From contig NC_022234.1 in NCBI RefSeq assembly GCF_000463015.1, forward strand, positions 310,001 to 374,000: a stretch of 64,000 bases of DNA, given 5' to 3'. Each line of letters opens with the position of its first letter. The first letter of the stretch is position 1. The translations under genes and the position numbers were made by a program. The notes beneath the pieces are model-generated. The model did no database searches. It had not been told where the DNA came from and was given only the letters and a program-made list of their open reading frames with translations. The DNA comes from Variovorax paradoxus B4. GTDB taxonomy: Bacteria > Pseudomonadota > Gammaproteobacteria > Burkholderiales > Burkholderiaceae_C. Shown here in pieces: positions 42,364 through 51,869 of the stretch.

Positions 42364-44751
42364 TCAGCCGCCCGCCGTGCCGGTGCGCGGCACCTCTTCG
42401 GCGGGAGTCAATCCATGGCGTATCGCGTCGTCCACCGTGTCCAGCCCGACGATGCGAAGCGTCGCGCGAACGCTCTCAGGCACATCGCGCAGATCCTTCA
42501 GGTTGCGCGACGGCAGCAGCACGGTGCGCACACCGGCGCGCTGCGCCGCGAGCACCTTCTCCTTGATGCCGCCGACCGGCAGCACCAGGCCGCGCAGGCT
42601 GATCTCGCCGGTCATGGCTACGTCGTGGCGCACCGGCCTGTCGGTGTACAGCGAGGCCAGCGCGATGAACAGCGCAACGCCGGCGCTCGGACCGTCCTTG
42701 GGAATCGCGCCGGCAGGGATGTGCAGATGGATGTCGACGTCGGCGAAGCCCGCGGGCGACACGCCCAGCGAGACCGCGCGCGCCTTCATCAGCGTCAGCG
42801 CGGCCTGCGCGCTCTCCTTCATCACGTCGCCCAGGTGGCCCGTGAGGTTCAGCTTGCCATGGCCCGGCACGCGCGTGGCCTCGATGAAGAGGATCTCGCC
42901 ACCCGCGGGCGTCCAGGCCAGCCCCGTGGCCACGCCCGTCACATGGCCGTTGCCCGTCAGCGCGGCCTCGTGTTCGTAGGGCGCCGGGCCCAGGATGGCG
43001 TCCAGGTCGGAGGCCTCGATGCGGATATCGGCCGTCGAGCCCTCGGCGATCTTCACCGCCGCGTGGCGCATGACGCGCCCGAGCTCGCGCTCGAGCTGGC
43101 GCACCCCCGCCTCGCGGGTGTAGTCCGAAACGATGGAGCGCAGCGCGTCGGCCGAGATCTCGCATTGCCCTGCCTTCAGGCCGTTGGATTCGCGCTGGCG
43201 CTGGATCAGGTAGGTCTGCGCGATCTGTATCTTTTCTTCCTGCGTGTAGCCCGGCAGTTCGATCACCTCCATGCGGTCGCGCATCGGCGCCGGAACGTTG
43301 TCGATCACGTTCGCGGTGGCAATGAACACCACCCGGCTCAGGTCGAATTGCACGCCCAGGTAGTTGTCGCGGAAGCTGTTGTTCTGCTCGGGGTCGAGCA
43401 CTTCGAGCAGCGCGGCCGATGGATCGCCGTGGGCGCTCGCGCCGATCTTGTCGATTTCGTCGAGCATCATCACGCAATCCCGGGCGCCGGCGCGCCGCAG
43501 TCCCTGCACGATGTTGCCGGGCATCGCGCCGATGTAGGTGCGCCGGTGTCCCCGGATCTCGGCCTCGTCGTGCACACCCCCGAGCGACACGCGCGCGAAG
43601 GGCCGCTGGATCGCGCGCGCGATGCTCTGGCCGAGAGAGGTCTTGCCGACGCCCGGCGGTCCCACGAAGCACAGGATGGGCGCGCGGCCGGTGGGGTTGA
43701 GCTTTCTCACCGCGAGAAACTCGACGATGCGCTGCTTCACGCGCTCGAGCCCGAAATGGTCGGCCTCGAGCGACCGGCGCGCCGCCGCGAGGTCGAGCGG
43801 CGCCTCGGGCTCGATGGTCCACGGAAGCTCCACCATCCAGTCGAGGTAGTTGCGCAGCATCGAGTATTCGCCCGACGCGTCGGGCATTCCGCGCAGGCGG
43901 CCGAGTTCCTTGCGGGTGTGCGCCTCGGTCTCCGCAGGCATGCCGGCCGCGGCAATCGCCGCTTCGATCCGCGTGAACTCCTCGTCGTCGGCGCCTGTTT
44001 CGCCCAGCGCGGCCTGGATCGTCTTCAGCTGCTGGCGCAGCAGGAACTTGCGCTGCTGGTCGTCGAGCTGCTCCTTGGTCCGCTCGCCTATTTCCCGCGA
44101 CAGCCGAAGCACCTCCAGGCGGTGCGAGAGCAGCTTCAGGAGCTGGCCGATGCGTTCCGAGGGCGACAGCATGTCGAGCAAGGCCTGCTTCTCGTTCACG
44201 TCGGCGTCGATCACGCTGGCCGTGATGTCGGCCAGGGCGGACGGCTCCCGCGTGGTCTGCAGCGCATGCACCAGCTCCGCCGGCACGCTGGGCAGCAGCG
44301 ACAGCAGTTCGGTCGCGCGCTCGCGAAGCTGCAGCGCCAGCGCCTCGGATTCCGCGGACACGTCGGCGGCCTCCTCGACGATCTCGATCGTCGCGGCGAG
44401 ATAGGGCTGGCCTTCCACGGGCGCCACGATGCGGAACCGCTTCAGGCCCTGGCAGACGGCGTGGTACTGGCCTTCGCCGGAGTCCAGGTGCTGCACGATT
44501 CTCGCGAGGGTTCCCACGGTGCACAGGCTCGCGACCGACGGATCGTCTTCGCCCGGCTCCTTCTGCAGGACGATGCCGATCGGCACGTCCTGGGCAATCG
44601 CATGCTGGAGCGCGGCAACCGATTTCTCGCGTCCCACGCTCACTGCCGTCACGACATGCGGGAACAGCACGAGGTTGCGCATCGCGATCAGCGCCACCGT
44701 CTCGGGCAGCGCGGCGGCAGCGGCGGGGGGCGGGGCGGGGGCAGTGGCCAT
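42364..44751 (-). CDS. lon: ATP-dependent Lon protease
   Basis: A 795-residue LonA. The substrate-binding N-terminal domain covers about 15-210 ([15 protein letters not shown]). The AAA module at about 320-570 has the Walker [11 protein letters not shown], Walker [13 protein letters not shown] and sensor residues. The protease domain has the catalytic Ser in PKDGPSAG and the Lys in [10 protein letters not shown]. It is a normal-length Lon, but its neighbours (GroEL, CBS protein) are unlike the usual clpX-lon locus, so it is probably an additional, stress-regulated copy. It follows groEL after 39 bases. Confidence 0.95.
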   Translation of the reverse strand: MATAPAPPPAAAAALPETVALIAMRNLVLFPHVVTAVSVGREKSVAALQHAIAQDVPIGIVLQKEPGEDDPSVASLCTVGTLARIVQHLDSGEGQYHAVCQGLKRFRIVAPVEGQPYLAATIEIVEEAADVSAESEALALQLRERATELLSLLPSVPAELVHALQTTREPSALADITASVIDADVNEKQALLDMLSPSERIGQLLKLLSHRLEVLRLSREIGERTKEQLDDQQRKFLLRQQLKTIQAALGETGADDEEFTRIEAAIAAAGMPAETEAHTRKELGRLRGMPDASGEYSMLRNYLDWMVELPWTIEPEAPLDLAAARRSLEADHFGLERVKQRIVEFLAVRKLNPTGRAPILCFVGPPGVGKTSLGQSIARAIQRPFARVSLGGVHDEAEIRGHRRTYIGAMPGNIVQGLRRAGARDCVMMLDEIDKIGASAHGDPSAALLEVLDPEQNNSFRDNYLGVQFDLSRVVFIATANVIDNVPAPMRDRMEVIELPGYTQEEKIQIAQTYLIQRQRESNGLKAGQCEISADALRSIVSDYTREAGVRQLERELGRVMRHAAVKIAEGSTADIRIEASDLDAILGPAPYEHEAALTGNGHVTGVATGLAWTPAGGEILFIEATRVPGHGKLNLTGHLGDVMKESAQAALTLMKARAVSLGVSPAGFADVDIHLHIPAGAIPKDGPSAGVALFIALASLYTDRPVRHDVAMTGEISLRGLVLPVGGIKEKVLAAQRAGVRTVLLPSRNLKDLRDVPESVRATLRIVGLDTVDDAIRHGLTPAEEVPRTGTAGG

Positions 44752-44790
44752 GGGGTTCTCCGAGAGGCGCGGGGGGGGGCGGATTTCAAT

Positions 44791-46419
44791 TCAATAGAGA
44801 TCGCCGCCGGCGCCGCGCTGCGCATCGGGCGCTTCCTTCTTCGCGGCGATGGCGATCATGCAGTCGGTGGTCAGGATCAGGCTGGCGATCGATGCGGCGT
44901 TCTGCAGGGCCAGGCGCGTCACCTTGGCGGGATCGATGACGCCCATCTCCAGCATGTCGCCGTACTCGCGGGTCGCCGCGTTGTAGCCGTAGCTCGACTG
45001 GGCCGCCTCGTCGACCCTGGCCAGCACGATGGAGGGCTCGTCGGCCGCGTTGCCGACGATGCGGCGCAGGGGCTCCTCCAGCGCGCGCTGGACGATCTTG
45101 ATCCCCGACCCGTGGTCGATGGTGGGCGAGGCAAGCTGTCCGAGGCTCCTGCGTGCCCGCAGCAGCGCCACGCCGCCGCCCGGGACGATGCCTTCCTCCA
45201 CGGCCGCCCGCGTGGCGTGCAGCGCGTCCTCGACCCGGAGCTTGCGCTCCTTCAACTCGGTCTCGGTCGCGGCGCCCACCTTGATCACCGCCACGCCGCC
45301 CGAGAGCTTCGCGATGCGCTGGTCCAGCTGCGTGCGCTCGTATTCGCTGGTCTGCGCCTCCCGCTCCTGGCGGATTGCGGCGATCCGGTCGCGGATGGCC
45401 TGCGGTTCGCCCGCGCCGCCGATCAGCGTGGTGCTGTCCTTGTCGATGACGACGCGGCGTGCACGGCCCAGGTGGTCGAGCGTGGCCTTCGCCAGACTCA
45501 GGCCCAGCTCGGTCGAGATCACCTGCCCGCCGGTCAGGATGCCCATGTCCTGCAGCAGCAGCTTGCGCCGGTCGCCGAAGCCCGGCGCCTTGACCGCGCA
45601 GGTCTTCACGACGCCGCGCATGCTGTTGATCACCAGCGTGGCCAGGGCATCCGCATCCACGTCCTCGGCGATCACGAGCAGCGGGTCGCCCGACTTCGCC
45701 GCGGCTTCCAACAGCGGGACGAGGTCGTTGATCGTCGACAGCCGCTGGTCGCACAGCACCACCAGGGCGTTCTCCAGCAGCACGGTCTGCTTCTCGGCGT
45801 TGTTGATGAAGTAGGGCGACAGGAAGCCGCGGTCGAACTGCATCCCCTCGACGATCTCCAGCTCGCTGACGAGCCCCGAGCCGTCCTCGATGGAGACCGC
45901 GCCCTCGCGGCCCGCCTTGTCCATCGCGCGGGCGATGAGGTCGCCGATCGAGCGGTCGTTGTTGGCCGAGATTGCGGCCACGTGCGCGATCTCCTGCGAA
46001 CTCGTGCAGGGTTGCGAGAGCGCCTTCAGCTCGTCCACCACCGCCGCGACCGCGAGATCGATGCCGCGCTTGAGGTCCATGGGGTTCATGCCCGCAGCCA
46101 GGTATTTCAGCCCTTCCTGGATCATCGCGTGGGCCAGTACGGTGGCGGTGGTGGTGCCGTCGCCCGCCATCTCGCTGGTGCGGGCCGCCACTTCGCGCAG
46201 CAGCTGCGCGCCCATGTTCTCGAACCGGTCCTCCAGCTCGACCGCCCGGGCGACGACCACGCCGGAGTTGACGATCTGCGGCGGGCCGTACTCGCTGTCG
46301 ATGATCACGGTGCGCCCGCGCGGGCCCAGCGTGACCTTCACCGCCTCGGCCAGGGCATCCACGCCGCGGCGGATCTTGTCGCGGGCCTCTTCACGAAAGA
46401 GCAATTGCTTGGCAGTCAT
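44791..46419 (-). CDS. groL: Chaperonin GroEL (accessory copy)
   Basis: A 542-residue 60-kDa chaperonin. [16 protein letters not shown] starts at ATG 46419, nine bases after GGAG; an ATG nine bases earlier touches the GGAG and is unlikely. ATP-site motifs are [13 protein letters not shown] and [15 protein letters not shown]. The apical [19 protein letters not shown] is normal, but the C-terminus ends GAGGDLY instead of the Gly-Gly-Met tail. No groES lies beside it. Such orphan GroELs are usually specialised or stress-linked copies. In the CBS-groEL-lon operon. Confidence 0.93.
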   Translation of the reverse strand: MTAKQLLFREEARDKIRRGVDALAEAVKVTLGPRGRTVIIDSEYGPPQIVNSGVVVARAVELEDRFENMGAQLLREVAARTSEMAGDGTTTATVLAHAMIQEGLKYLAAGMNPMDLKRGIDLAVAAVVDELKALSQPCTSSQEIAHVAAISANNDRSIGDLIARAMDKAGREGAVSIEDGSGLVSELEIVEGMQFDRGFLSPYFINNAEKQTVLLENALVVLCDQRLSTINDLVPLLEAAAKSGDPLLVIAEDVDADALATLVINSMRGVVKTCAVKAPGFGDRRKLLLQDMGILTGGQVISTELGLSLAKATLDHLGRARRVVIDKDSTTLIGGAGEPQAIRDRIAAIRQEREAQTSEYERTQLDQRIAKLSGGVAVIKVGAATETELKERKLRVEDALHATRAAVEEGIVPGGGVALLRARRSLGQLASPTIDHGSGIKIVQRALEEPLRRIVGNAADEPSIVLARVDEAAQSSYGYNAATREYGDMLEMGVIDPAKVTRLALQNAASIASLILTTDCMIAIAAKKEAPDAQRGAGGDLY

Positions 46420-46467
46420 CGAGCGCATCTCCAGTGGTGCGGCGCGCAGGCCGCGCGGGTTCGACGA

Positions 46468-46704
46468 TCAGGCGGGCCTGCAGACGATCTCGGGCCACAG
46501 CGTGGCCGATGCAGGGCTGTAGTGCCACACGATCCTGCGCACCCTGAGCCGGCCCTTGGCCTCCTGCGGCACGTCCGCATCGTCGGGGATCACGAGGGTC
46601 TCTCCCACCTTGGGCAGCGGGCCCGGGTGCGGATGGTGGGTCGTGCCGACCTGCAGCTCGCACGATGCCTTGCCGGACAGGCGTACCGTGATCTTCATGG
46701 CCAT
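46468..46704 (-). CDS. Small hypothetical protein (about 78 aa)
   Basis: A 76-78-residue protein starting MAMKITVRLSGK at ATG 46704, or at 46698. It looks all-beta (KITVRLSG, SCELQVGTT, GETLVIPDD, LRVRRIVWHY). I do not recognise the family. It lies between the CBS gene and groEL with short gaps (20 and 48 bases) and so should be co-transcribed with them. Confidence 0.55.
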   Translation of the reverse strand: MAMKITVRLSGKASCELQVGTTHHPHPGPLPKVGETLVIPDDADVPQEAKGRLRVRRIVWHYSPASATLWPEIVCRPA

Positions 46705-46724
46705 GCCTTGACGGGGTGGCCGGC

Positions 46725-47249
46725 CTAGCCGACCACCGTGTTCCAGCCGGCCGTGCCGACCGAGGGAACCCGCAGCGGCAGCGGCGGCATCGGCGGCGTG
46801 TCGTCGACCTGCGAGGTTTCGCGCTGTAGACCGCTGCGGATCACCCTGGACAGGCCGGCGATTTCTTCCGCGCAGGCGTCCATCAGGTCGTCCAGCGCGA
46901 CGATGCCGACGACGCGCTCTTCGGCATCGGTCACCAGCACGCGCCGCACGCCATGCGCTTCCATGACGGCCATGGCATCGGCGAGGTCCGCGCTCTCGGA
47001 AACGCTCACGATCGTTTCGCTCGCGAGTTCGCCGACCTTCATGCCCGCAGGGTCCAGGCCCTGGGCCAGGACTTCGATCACGAGGTCGCGATCCGTGACG
47101 ATGCCGGTCACGCAGGCGCCCGCACCCACCGAGTGGGTGATGACCAGGGCGCCGACGTGCTGCTCGCGCATCATGGCGGCCGCCTGGAAAAGCGTGCTGC
47201 CGCCGTCCACGGCCACCAGGCGCCGCGTGCAGATGGATGAGATGTTCAT
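46725..47249 (-). CDS. CBS-domain protein
   Basis: A 174-residue protein starting MNISSICTRRLVAVDGGST at ATG 47249. Two CBS motifs are present: LFQAAAMMREQHVGALVITHSVGAG... with GIVTDRDLVIEVLAQG, then ADAMAVMEAHGVRRVLVTDAEERVVGIVALDDLM. CBS pairs bind adenosine nucleotides and gauge energy status. The tail (PPMPPLPLRVPS) is proline-rich. First gene of the operon with groEL and lon; the FNR-like site at 47320 lies 71 bases upstream. Confidence 0.9.
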   Translation of the reverse strand: MNISSICTRRLVAVDGGSTLFQAAAMMREQHVGALVITHSVGAGACVTGIVTDRDLVIEVLAQGLDPAGMKVGELASETIVSVSESADLADAMAVMEAHGVRRVLVTDAEERVVGIVALDDLMDACAEEIAGLSRVIRSGLQRETSQVDDTPPMPPLPLRVPSVGTAGWNTVVG

Positions 47250-47319
47250 GGGACCTACTTTCGGAAATGGATTCTTGGGAAGCGCGTTGCCCATTCTGGA
47301 GAGCGCGGCCCACGGCGCG

Positions 47320-47333
47320 TTGCGCTGGATCAA
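47320..47333. promoter_or_regulatory. FNR/ANR-like site upstream of the CBS-groEL-lon operon
   Basis: TTGCGCTGGATCAA is identical to the 14 bases at 38724. It is 71 bases upstream of the CBS start (minus) and 124 upstream of the acyltransferase-like gene (plus), so it could reach either, but the first is better placed. Confidence 0.5.
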
Positions 47334-47457
47334 GGATGCGGCCGGTGCCGGGGCGAATGCCCTGCGGCGGCTTCCTTAAGCTGGCGTTAATCGGCGGCAG
47401 CGACCATGCACCCCATGCCCGGACCGCTGCCGGCGGCGGGTTTCCTGAGGAAAGTGC

Positions 47458-48108
47458 ATGTTCATGTCCCTGTCGTCGCGCACCCGCATGGTCGAGCCGC
47501 CAGCCGGCGTTCCCGTCACGCCCCCGGCCGAATTCACGGTGCACGAGCACCACGATCCGCGCCGCGCCGCGGTCGAGGACTTCATCCGCGGCATCTACGC
47601 GCACCGCTACGGCGCGCAGGTGACGCACTTTGCGCCGCGGCTGGTGAGCCTGCGCAGGAACGGCGAACTCGTCGCCGCGGCCGGCTACCGCAACGCTGCG
47701 CACGGTGCGCTGTTTCTCGAGCACTACCTTTCGTCGCCCGTCGAGGTGCTGCTCGCCGGATGCGCGCCCGGGCGCCCGGCCCGCGAGAACATCGTCGAGG
47801 TCGGGCATCTCGCGGCAAGCCGCGCCGGCGAGGGACGGCAGCTGATCCAGTGGCTGGCGCCGCATCTGGCGGCCGAAGGCTTCGAGTGGATCGTCGGCAC
47901 GGTGACCCAGGAGCTGCGCAAGATGCTCGTGCGCCTGGGCGTGGTTCCGCTGACGCTCGGTGCGGCCAACGCGTCCGCGCTGGGTGCCGAGGCCGTGCGC
48001 TGGGGAAGCTACTACGACCACCAGCCCGTGGTGCTGGCCTCCCACCTGAGGCTTGCGTTGCGCCGCCACATGGCGCGCCGGTCCACGGCTTCGGGAGCGC
48101 AGCAGTGA
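47458..48108 (+). CDS. Thermostable-hemolysin-family GNAT-like protein
   Basis: A 216-residue protein starting MFMSLSSRTRMVEPPAG. The segment YGAQVTHFAPRLVSL, YRNAAHGALFLEHYLSSPVE, and NIVEVGHLAASRAGEGRQLI matches the thermostable hemolysin family, which is built on an acyltransferase-like (GNAT) fold. It is cytoplasmic, with no signal peptide, so a pore-forming role is unlikely despite the family name. It heads the five-gene operon and overlaps the next gene as GTGA. Acyl transfer within this pathway is the likely role, by inference. Confidence 0.8.
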   Translation: MFMSLSSRTRMVEPPAGVPVTPPAEFTVHEHHDPRRAAVEDFIRGIYAHRYGAQVTHFAPRLVSLRRNGELVAAAGYRNAAHGALFLEHYLSSPVEVLLAGCAPGRPARENIVEVGHLAASRAGEGRQLIQWLAPHLAAEGFEWIVGTVTQELRKMLVRLGVVPLTLGAANASALGAEAVRWGSYYDHQPVVLASHLRLALRRHMARRSTASGAQQ

Positions 48109-49553
48109 GCCCGCGCACCGAGGCGTCCGGCGTGGCGCTGGACGACGGCGAGCGCCGACTCGCGTTCGCCGAACTGGAAGACGAGGCGAACCGGCTCGCC
48201 GGACGGCTGCGGGCAGAAGGCAGCCGCGTCGTCGCCACCCTGATGGACAACTCGCCCGCCTGGGTGGTGGCCGACCTGGCTGCAGCGCGGGCGAAGGTGG
48301 TGCATGTGCCGCTGCCGGTGTTCTTCGCCCCCGGACAGATCGACCATGCGCTGCGCGCTGCTGGCGTGGACACCGTGCTGACCCTGCCGCCTCTCGCCGC
48401 GCGCTGGCCGGCAGGCACTGCCTCGGGCCTTGCGGTCGCAGGCCAGCCGCTGTCGATCGTGCGCCTTGCGGCGGCGGCCCCGCCGATGCCCGTGGGCACG
48501 GCCAAGATCACCTTCACTTCCGGCACCACCGGCGCGCCCAAGGGCGTGTGCCTCGATGCCGATGCCATGCGCCGGGTGGCCGAGGGCCTCGTCGAGGCGA
48601 TGGCGCCACTCGACATCCGCCGCCACCTCTGCGCGCTGCCGTTCGCGGTGCTGCTGGAAAACATCGCGGGCGTGATGGCGCCGCTGCTGCGCGGCGCCAC
48701 CTGCGTCACGCTGCCCCTGCAGCAGCTGGGCCTGAACGGCTCCTCGGGCTTCGACGCGGCCCGCTTCCATGCCTGCACGGTGGCGCAGCAGCCGCACAGC
48801 ATCATCCTGCTGCCGCAGATGCTGCGCGCCTGGTCCGGCTACCTGCTGCAAAGCGGCCAGCGTGCGCCTGACTCGCTGAAGCTGGTGGCCGTGGGCGGGG
48901 CGGCGGTGGGCGCCAAGCTGCTCCACGACGCGCGCGCGCTCGGCATTCCGGCCTTCGAAGGCTATGGCCTGTCCGAAGGCGCTTCCGTGCAGACGCTCAA
49001 CCTGCCCGGGCACGACCGCCCCGGCACGGCCGGCCGCGCGCTGCCGCATGCGCGGCTGCGCATCGCGGCGGACGGCGAAGTGGAGGTGGCCGGTAGCCTG
49101 TTCCTCGGCTACCTCGGCGACGCCGCCGCACCGCCGCAGTGGTGGCCCACGGGCGACCTGGGCCGGATCGACGCCGACGGCTACCTTCACATCAGCGGCC
49201 GCAAGAAGCATCTTCTGATCACCGCCTTCGGCCGCAACGTGTCGCCCGAATGGGTCGAGACGGCCCTGCGCGGCGAGCACGCCGTTGCCCAGGCCGTGGT
49301 GTTCGGCGACGCCCAGCCGGCGCTGAGCGCCGTGCTCTGGCCGGTGCGGGCCGACGCGCCCGATGCGCAGCTGCAGGCCGCCGTCGACGCCGCCAATGCC
49401 ACGCTGCCCGACTATGCCCGGATCCGGCGCTGGGTCCGGGGCCGGGCGAACTTCGATGCCGCATCCGGCATGGCCACGGCCAACGGCCGTGCGCAACGCG
49501 CCGCCATCCTGCAACTGCACGCCGATGCCCTCGACATCGCCGCCGCACCCTGA
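48105..49553 (+). CDS. AMP-forming acyl ligase with atypical A10 motif
   Basis: A 482-residue adenylate-forming enzyme starting at GTG 48105. The P-loop FTSGTTGAPKG is near residue 138, EGYGLSEG near 287 and TGDLGRIDADGYLHISGRKK near 350. The catalytic A10 lysine (GxxTxxGK) is replaced: the motif reads SGMATANGRAQR, with Arg462 where Lys is normally needed for adenylation. The enzyme is also shorter than typical ligases. It may have lost adenylation, use Arg, or only perform the thioester step. Same operon as the metal oxidase and SDR, so its substrate is probably a fatty acid or similar. Confidence 0.85.
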   Translation: MSPRTEASGVALDDGERRLAFAELEDEANRLAGRLRAEGSRVVATLMDNSPAWVVADLAAARAKVVHVPLPVFFAPGQIDHALRAAGVDTVLTLPPLAARWPAGTASGLAVAGQPLSIVRLAAAAPPMPVGTAKITFTSGTTGAPKGVCLDADAMRRVAEGLVEAMAPLDIRRHLCALPFAVLLENIAGVMAPLLRGATCVTLPLQQLGLNGSSGFDAARFHACTVAQQPHSIILLPQMLRAWSGYLLQSGQRAPDSLKLVAVGGAAVGAKLLHDARALGIPAFEGYGLSEGASVQTLNLPGHDRPGTAGRALPHARLRIAADGEVEVAGSLFLGYLGDAAAPPQWWPTGDLGRIDADGYLHISGRKKHLLITAFGRNVSPEWVETALRGEHAVAQAVVFGDAQPALSAVLWPVRADAPDAQLQAAVDAANATLPDYARIRRWVRGRANFDAASGMATANGRAQRAAILQLHADALDIAAAP

Positions 49554-49573
49554 CCGAATCCACTGGAGTCCCC

Positions 49574-50254
49574 ATGAGTTTCCATGACCGCCTGGTCGAA
49601 CAGACCACCGACACCCGGGCGAGCCTGCTCGGCACGCCCATCATCCAGGGCTGCCTGCGCGGCGAGGTCTCGCTGCCGAGCTACCTGGCCTTTCTGCGCG
49701 AGGCCTACCACCACGTGCGCCACACCGTGCCCCTGCTGCAGGCCTGCAAGGCGGCCTTGCCGGAACGCAATGCGTGGCTGCGCGGACCCCTCGACGAATA
49801 CGTGGAGGAAGAGCGCGGCCATGACGAATGGATCCTCGACGACATCCGCGCCGCTGGCGGCGATGCGCAGGCCGTGCGCAACGGACTGCCCGGCCATGCC
49901 ACCGAGGTCATGGTGGCCTACGCCTACGACACCATCGCGCGGCGCAATCCGCTCGGCTTCTTCGGGATGGTGCACGTGCTCGAGGGCACCAGCGTGTCGC
50001 TGGCGCTGATGGCCGCCGACCAGATCCAGAAGCCCCTGGAGCTGCCCGATGCCGCGTTCACCTACCTGCGCTCGCACGGCATGCTGGACCGGGAGCACAC
50101 CGCGCATTTTGAGCTGCTGATGAACCAGGTCGAGGACCCGCAGGACCAGGCGGACATCGTCCATGCCGCGCGCGCCTTCTACCGCCTGTACGGCGACGTG
50201 TTCCGCAGCCTGCCGCTGCCGCAGGCGAACGCCGCAGCCGGAGTGCGCGCATGA
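49574..50254 (+). CDS. Heme-oxygenase-fold iron enzyme (TenA/UndA-like)
   Basis: A 226-residue helical protein. Candidate metal ligands are Glu80 and His83 in EEERGHDEW, Glu137 in VHVLEGTS, and Asp172 and His175 in DREHTAHF, which fits the heme-oxygenase-like di-iron oxidase pattern. UndA of Pseudomonas, of the same fold, turns medium-chain fatty acids into 1-alkenes with Glu/His ligands at equivalent spacing. TenA thiamine enzymes lack this set. It lies between an acyl ligase and an SDR, suggesting oxidation of an acyl chain. The assignment to UndA-like chemistry is inference. Confidence 0.75.
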   Translation: MSFHDRLVEQTTDTRASLLGTPIIQGCLRGEVSLPSYLAFLREAYHHVRHTVPLLQACKAALPERNAWLRGPLDEYVEEERGHDEWILDDIRAAGGDAQAVRNGLPGHATEVMVAYAYDTIARRNPLGFFGMVHVLEGTSVSLALMAADQIQKPLELPDAAFTYLRSHGMLDREHTAHFELLMNQVEDPQDQADIVHAARAFYRLYGDVFRSLPLPQANAAAGVRA

Positions 50255-51135
50255 AGGCCGCCGAAGCCCGGGTGCTGCTGACCGGCGCGAGCGGCGGCAT
50301 CGGCCAGGCCGCGGCCACGCGCCTGGTGAACGCCGGCGCGTCGGTGATGCTGGTCGGGCGATCTCCGGCGCGGCTGGCGGCGCAGGCGCGCGCCCTGGTG
50401 CGCGACTGCGGCGTGCCCCGGCCTCGGGTGGAGTGGTACGCCGCCGACCTGACGCGCGTCGCCAGCCTGGCGGGCATTGCCGAGGTGGCGTCCGGCTGGG
50501 GCAGCAACGTGCTGGTTCACAACGCGGGCGTATCGGGCTTCGGCCGGGTCGAATCGCTGGCCGCCAACGACATGGCGCAGGTGCTGCACCTCAACCTGCT
50601 GGTACCGATGCTGCTGACCCAGGCGTTGCTTCCCCATCTGCGCAGCCTGCCGCGGGCGCAGATCGTCTGCGTGGGCTCGGTGCTGGGGCGCCTCGGCCTG
50701 CCGGGCTTCAGCGTGTACTGCGCCAGCAAGTTCGGGCTTCGCGGATTCGCGGAGTCGCTGCGCCGCGAACTCGGCGATACGCAGGTGCGCGTGCAATACC
50801 TCGGCCCGCGCACCACGCGCACCGAGTTCAACAGCGCCGAGGTGGAAAACTACAACGAGGCCACGGGCACGGCGACGGACCGGCCCGACATCCCCGCGGC
50901 GGCGCTGCTGCGGCTCATCGAGAACGAGGACGCCGAGTGCTTCCTGGGCTTTCCCGAGAAGCTGGCCGTCCGGCTCAACGGGCTCGCGCCAGAGTTGCTG
51001 GACGGCGCGTTCGACAAGCACCGCCGCGCCCTGCCGCCGCTCGCGCCGCCGGCGCAGCCTTTCCTCGAATGCCCGGACACCCTGGGCGCGTCCGCCGAAT
51101 CCGATTCCCACTCGCTGCTGCACAGCGTGCACTGA
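50251..51135 (+). CDS. Short-chain dehydrogenase/reductase
   Basis: A 294-residue SDR overlapping the previous stop as ATGA. NAD(P) site TGASGGIGQAA near the start, NNAG-like NAGVSG, and the active site YCASKFG with Tyr and Lys are present. The product is longer than a typical SDR, with an extra C-terminal segment (GAFDKHRRALPPLAPP...). Within the operon it would reduce or oxidise the product of the metal oxidase. Fatty aldehyde or ketone conversion is possible. Confidence 0.87.
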   Translation: MKAAEARVLLTGASGGIGQAAATRLVNAGASVMLVGRSPARLAAQARALVRDCGVPRPRVEWYAADLTRVASLAGIAEVASGWGSNVLVHNAGVSGFGRVESLAANDMAQVLHLNLLVPMLLTQALLPHLRSLPRAQIVCVGSVLGRLGLPGFSVYCASKFGLRGFAESLRRELGDTQVRVQYLGPRTTRTEFNSAEVENYNEATGTATDRPDIPAAALLRLIENEDAECFLGFPEKLAVRLNGLAPELLDGAFDKHRRALPPLAPPAQPFLECPDTLGASAESDSHSLLHSVH

Positions 51136-51152
51136 CCCACAAAGGACCATCC

Positions 51153-51851
51153 ATGACACCGACCGCTTCACGATTCTCTTCTTCGCCCATGCCGGCCACG
51201 GTGCAACGCCGGTGGCTGATCGGCATCGCCGCTGCCGCCGCGCTGGGAGCGGCGCTTCCGCGCGCGGCCTTCGCGGCCGGCGTCGACGATGCCGTGGTCG
51301 AACTGCAGCACGACTGGGAAGCGATCCGCTACCAGACGCCCGCGGCCGAACGCGAGAAGCGCTTCGAGGCCCTGGCCGCCAAGGCCCGCAAGGTGAGCGA
51401 AACCTACCCGGGCCGCGCGGAGCCCCTGGTCTGGGAGGGCATCATCGTCAGTTCGTGGGCGGGCGAGAAGGGCGGCCTCGGCGCGCTGGGGCTGGTGAAG
51501 CAGGCCAAGGCACTGTACGAAGCCGCGATCGCGATCGACGGCAATGCGCTCGACGGCTCGGCCTACAACAGTCTGGGCGTTCTCTACTACAAGGTTCCCG
51601 GGTGGCCGGTGGGTTTCGGCGACAAGGCCAAGGCAAAGGAACTGCTCCAGAAGGCACTGTCGCTCAACCCGAAGGGGATCGATCCGAACTTCTTCTACGG
51701 CGAGTACCTGGTCGAGGTTCGGCAGCCCGACCAGGCCGTTGCGTATCTCGAGCGGGCACTGCAGGCGCCGCCGCGGCCGGGCCGGCAGGTGGCCGACAGC
51801 GGGCGCCGCGACGAAGCGCGCCTGCTGCTGGAGAAGGCCAAGGCCAGGTAG
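51153..51851 (+). CDS. Exported TPR-type protein
   Basis: A 232-residue protein with an N-terminal signal sequence (RRWLIGIAAAAALGAALPRAAFA, cleaved after AFA). A twin-arginine-like RR precedes the hydrophobic part, so Tat export is possible. The mature part carries TPR-like helices: AKALYEAAIAIDGNALDGSAYNSLGVLYY and AKELLQKALSLNP, then AVAYLERALQAPP. It follows the SDR closely. A periplasmic scaffold for the pathway product is possible. Its stop is 18 bases before the inverted repeat of the IS1182-like element. Confidence 0.75.
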   Translation: MTPTASRFSSSPMPATVQRRWLIGIAAAAALGAALPRAAFAAGVDDAVVELQHDWEAIRYQTPAAEREKRFEALAAKARKVSETYPGRAEPLVWEGIIVSSWAGEKGGLGALGLVKQAKALYEAAIAIDGNALDGSAYNSLGVLYYKVPGWPVGFGDKAKAKELLQKALSLNPKGIDPNFFYGEYLVEVRQPDQAVAYLERALQAPPRPGRQVADSGRRDEARLLLEKAKAR

Positions 51852-51869
51852 GACGGCCCCTCAGCGGTT

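Noticed and set aside
42355..46728. Very long open frame antisense to lon and groEL
   Set aside because: It mirrors the reading frames of two clear genes; high GC with few stop triplets gives such shadows. Its predicted sequence is His/Arg/Ala-rich and shows no domain.
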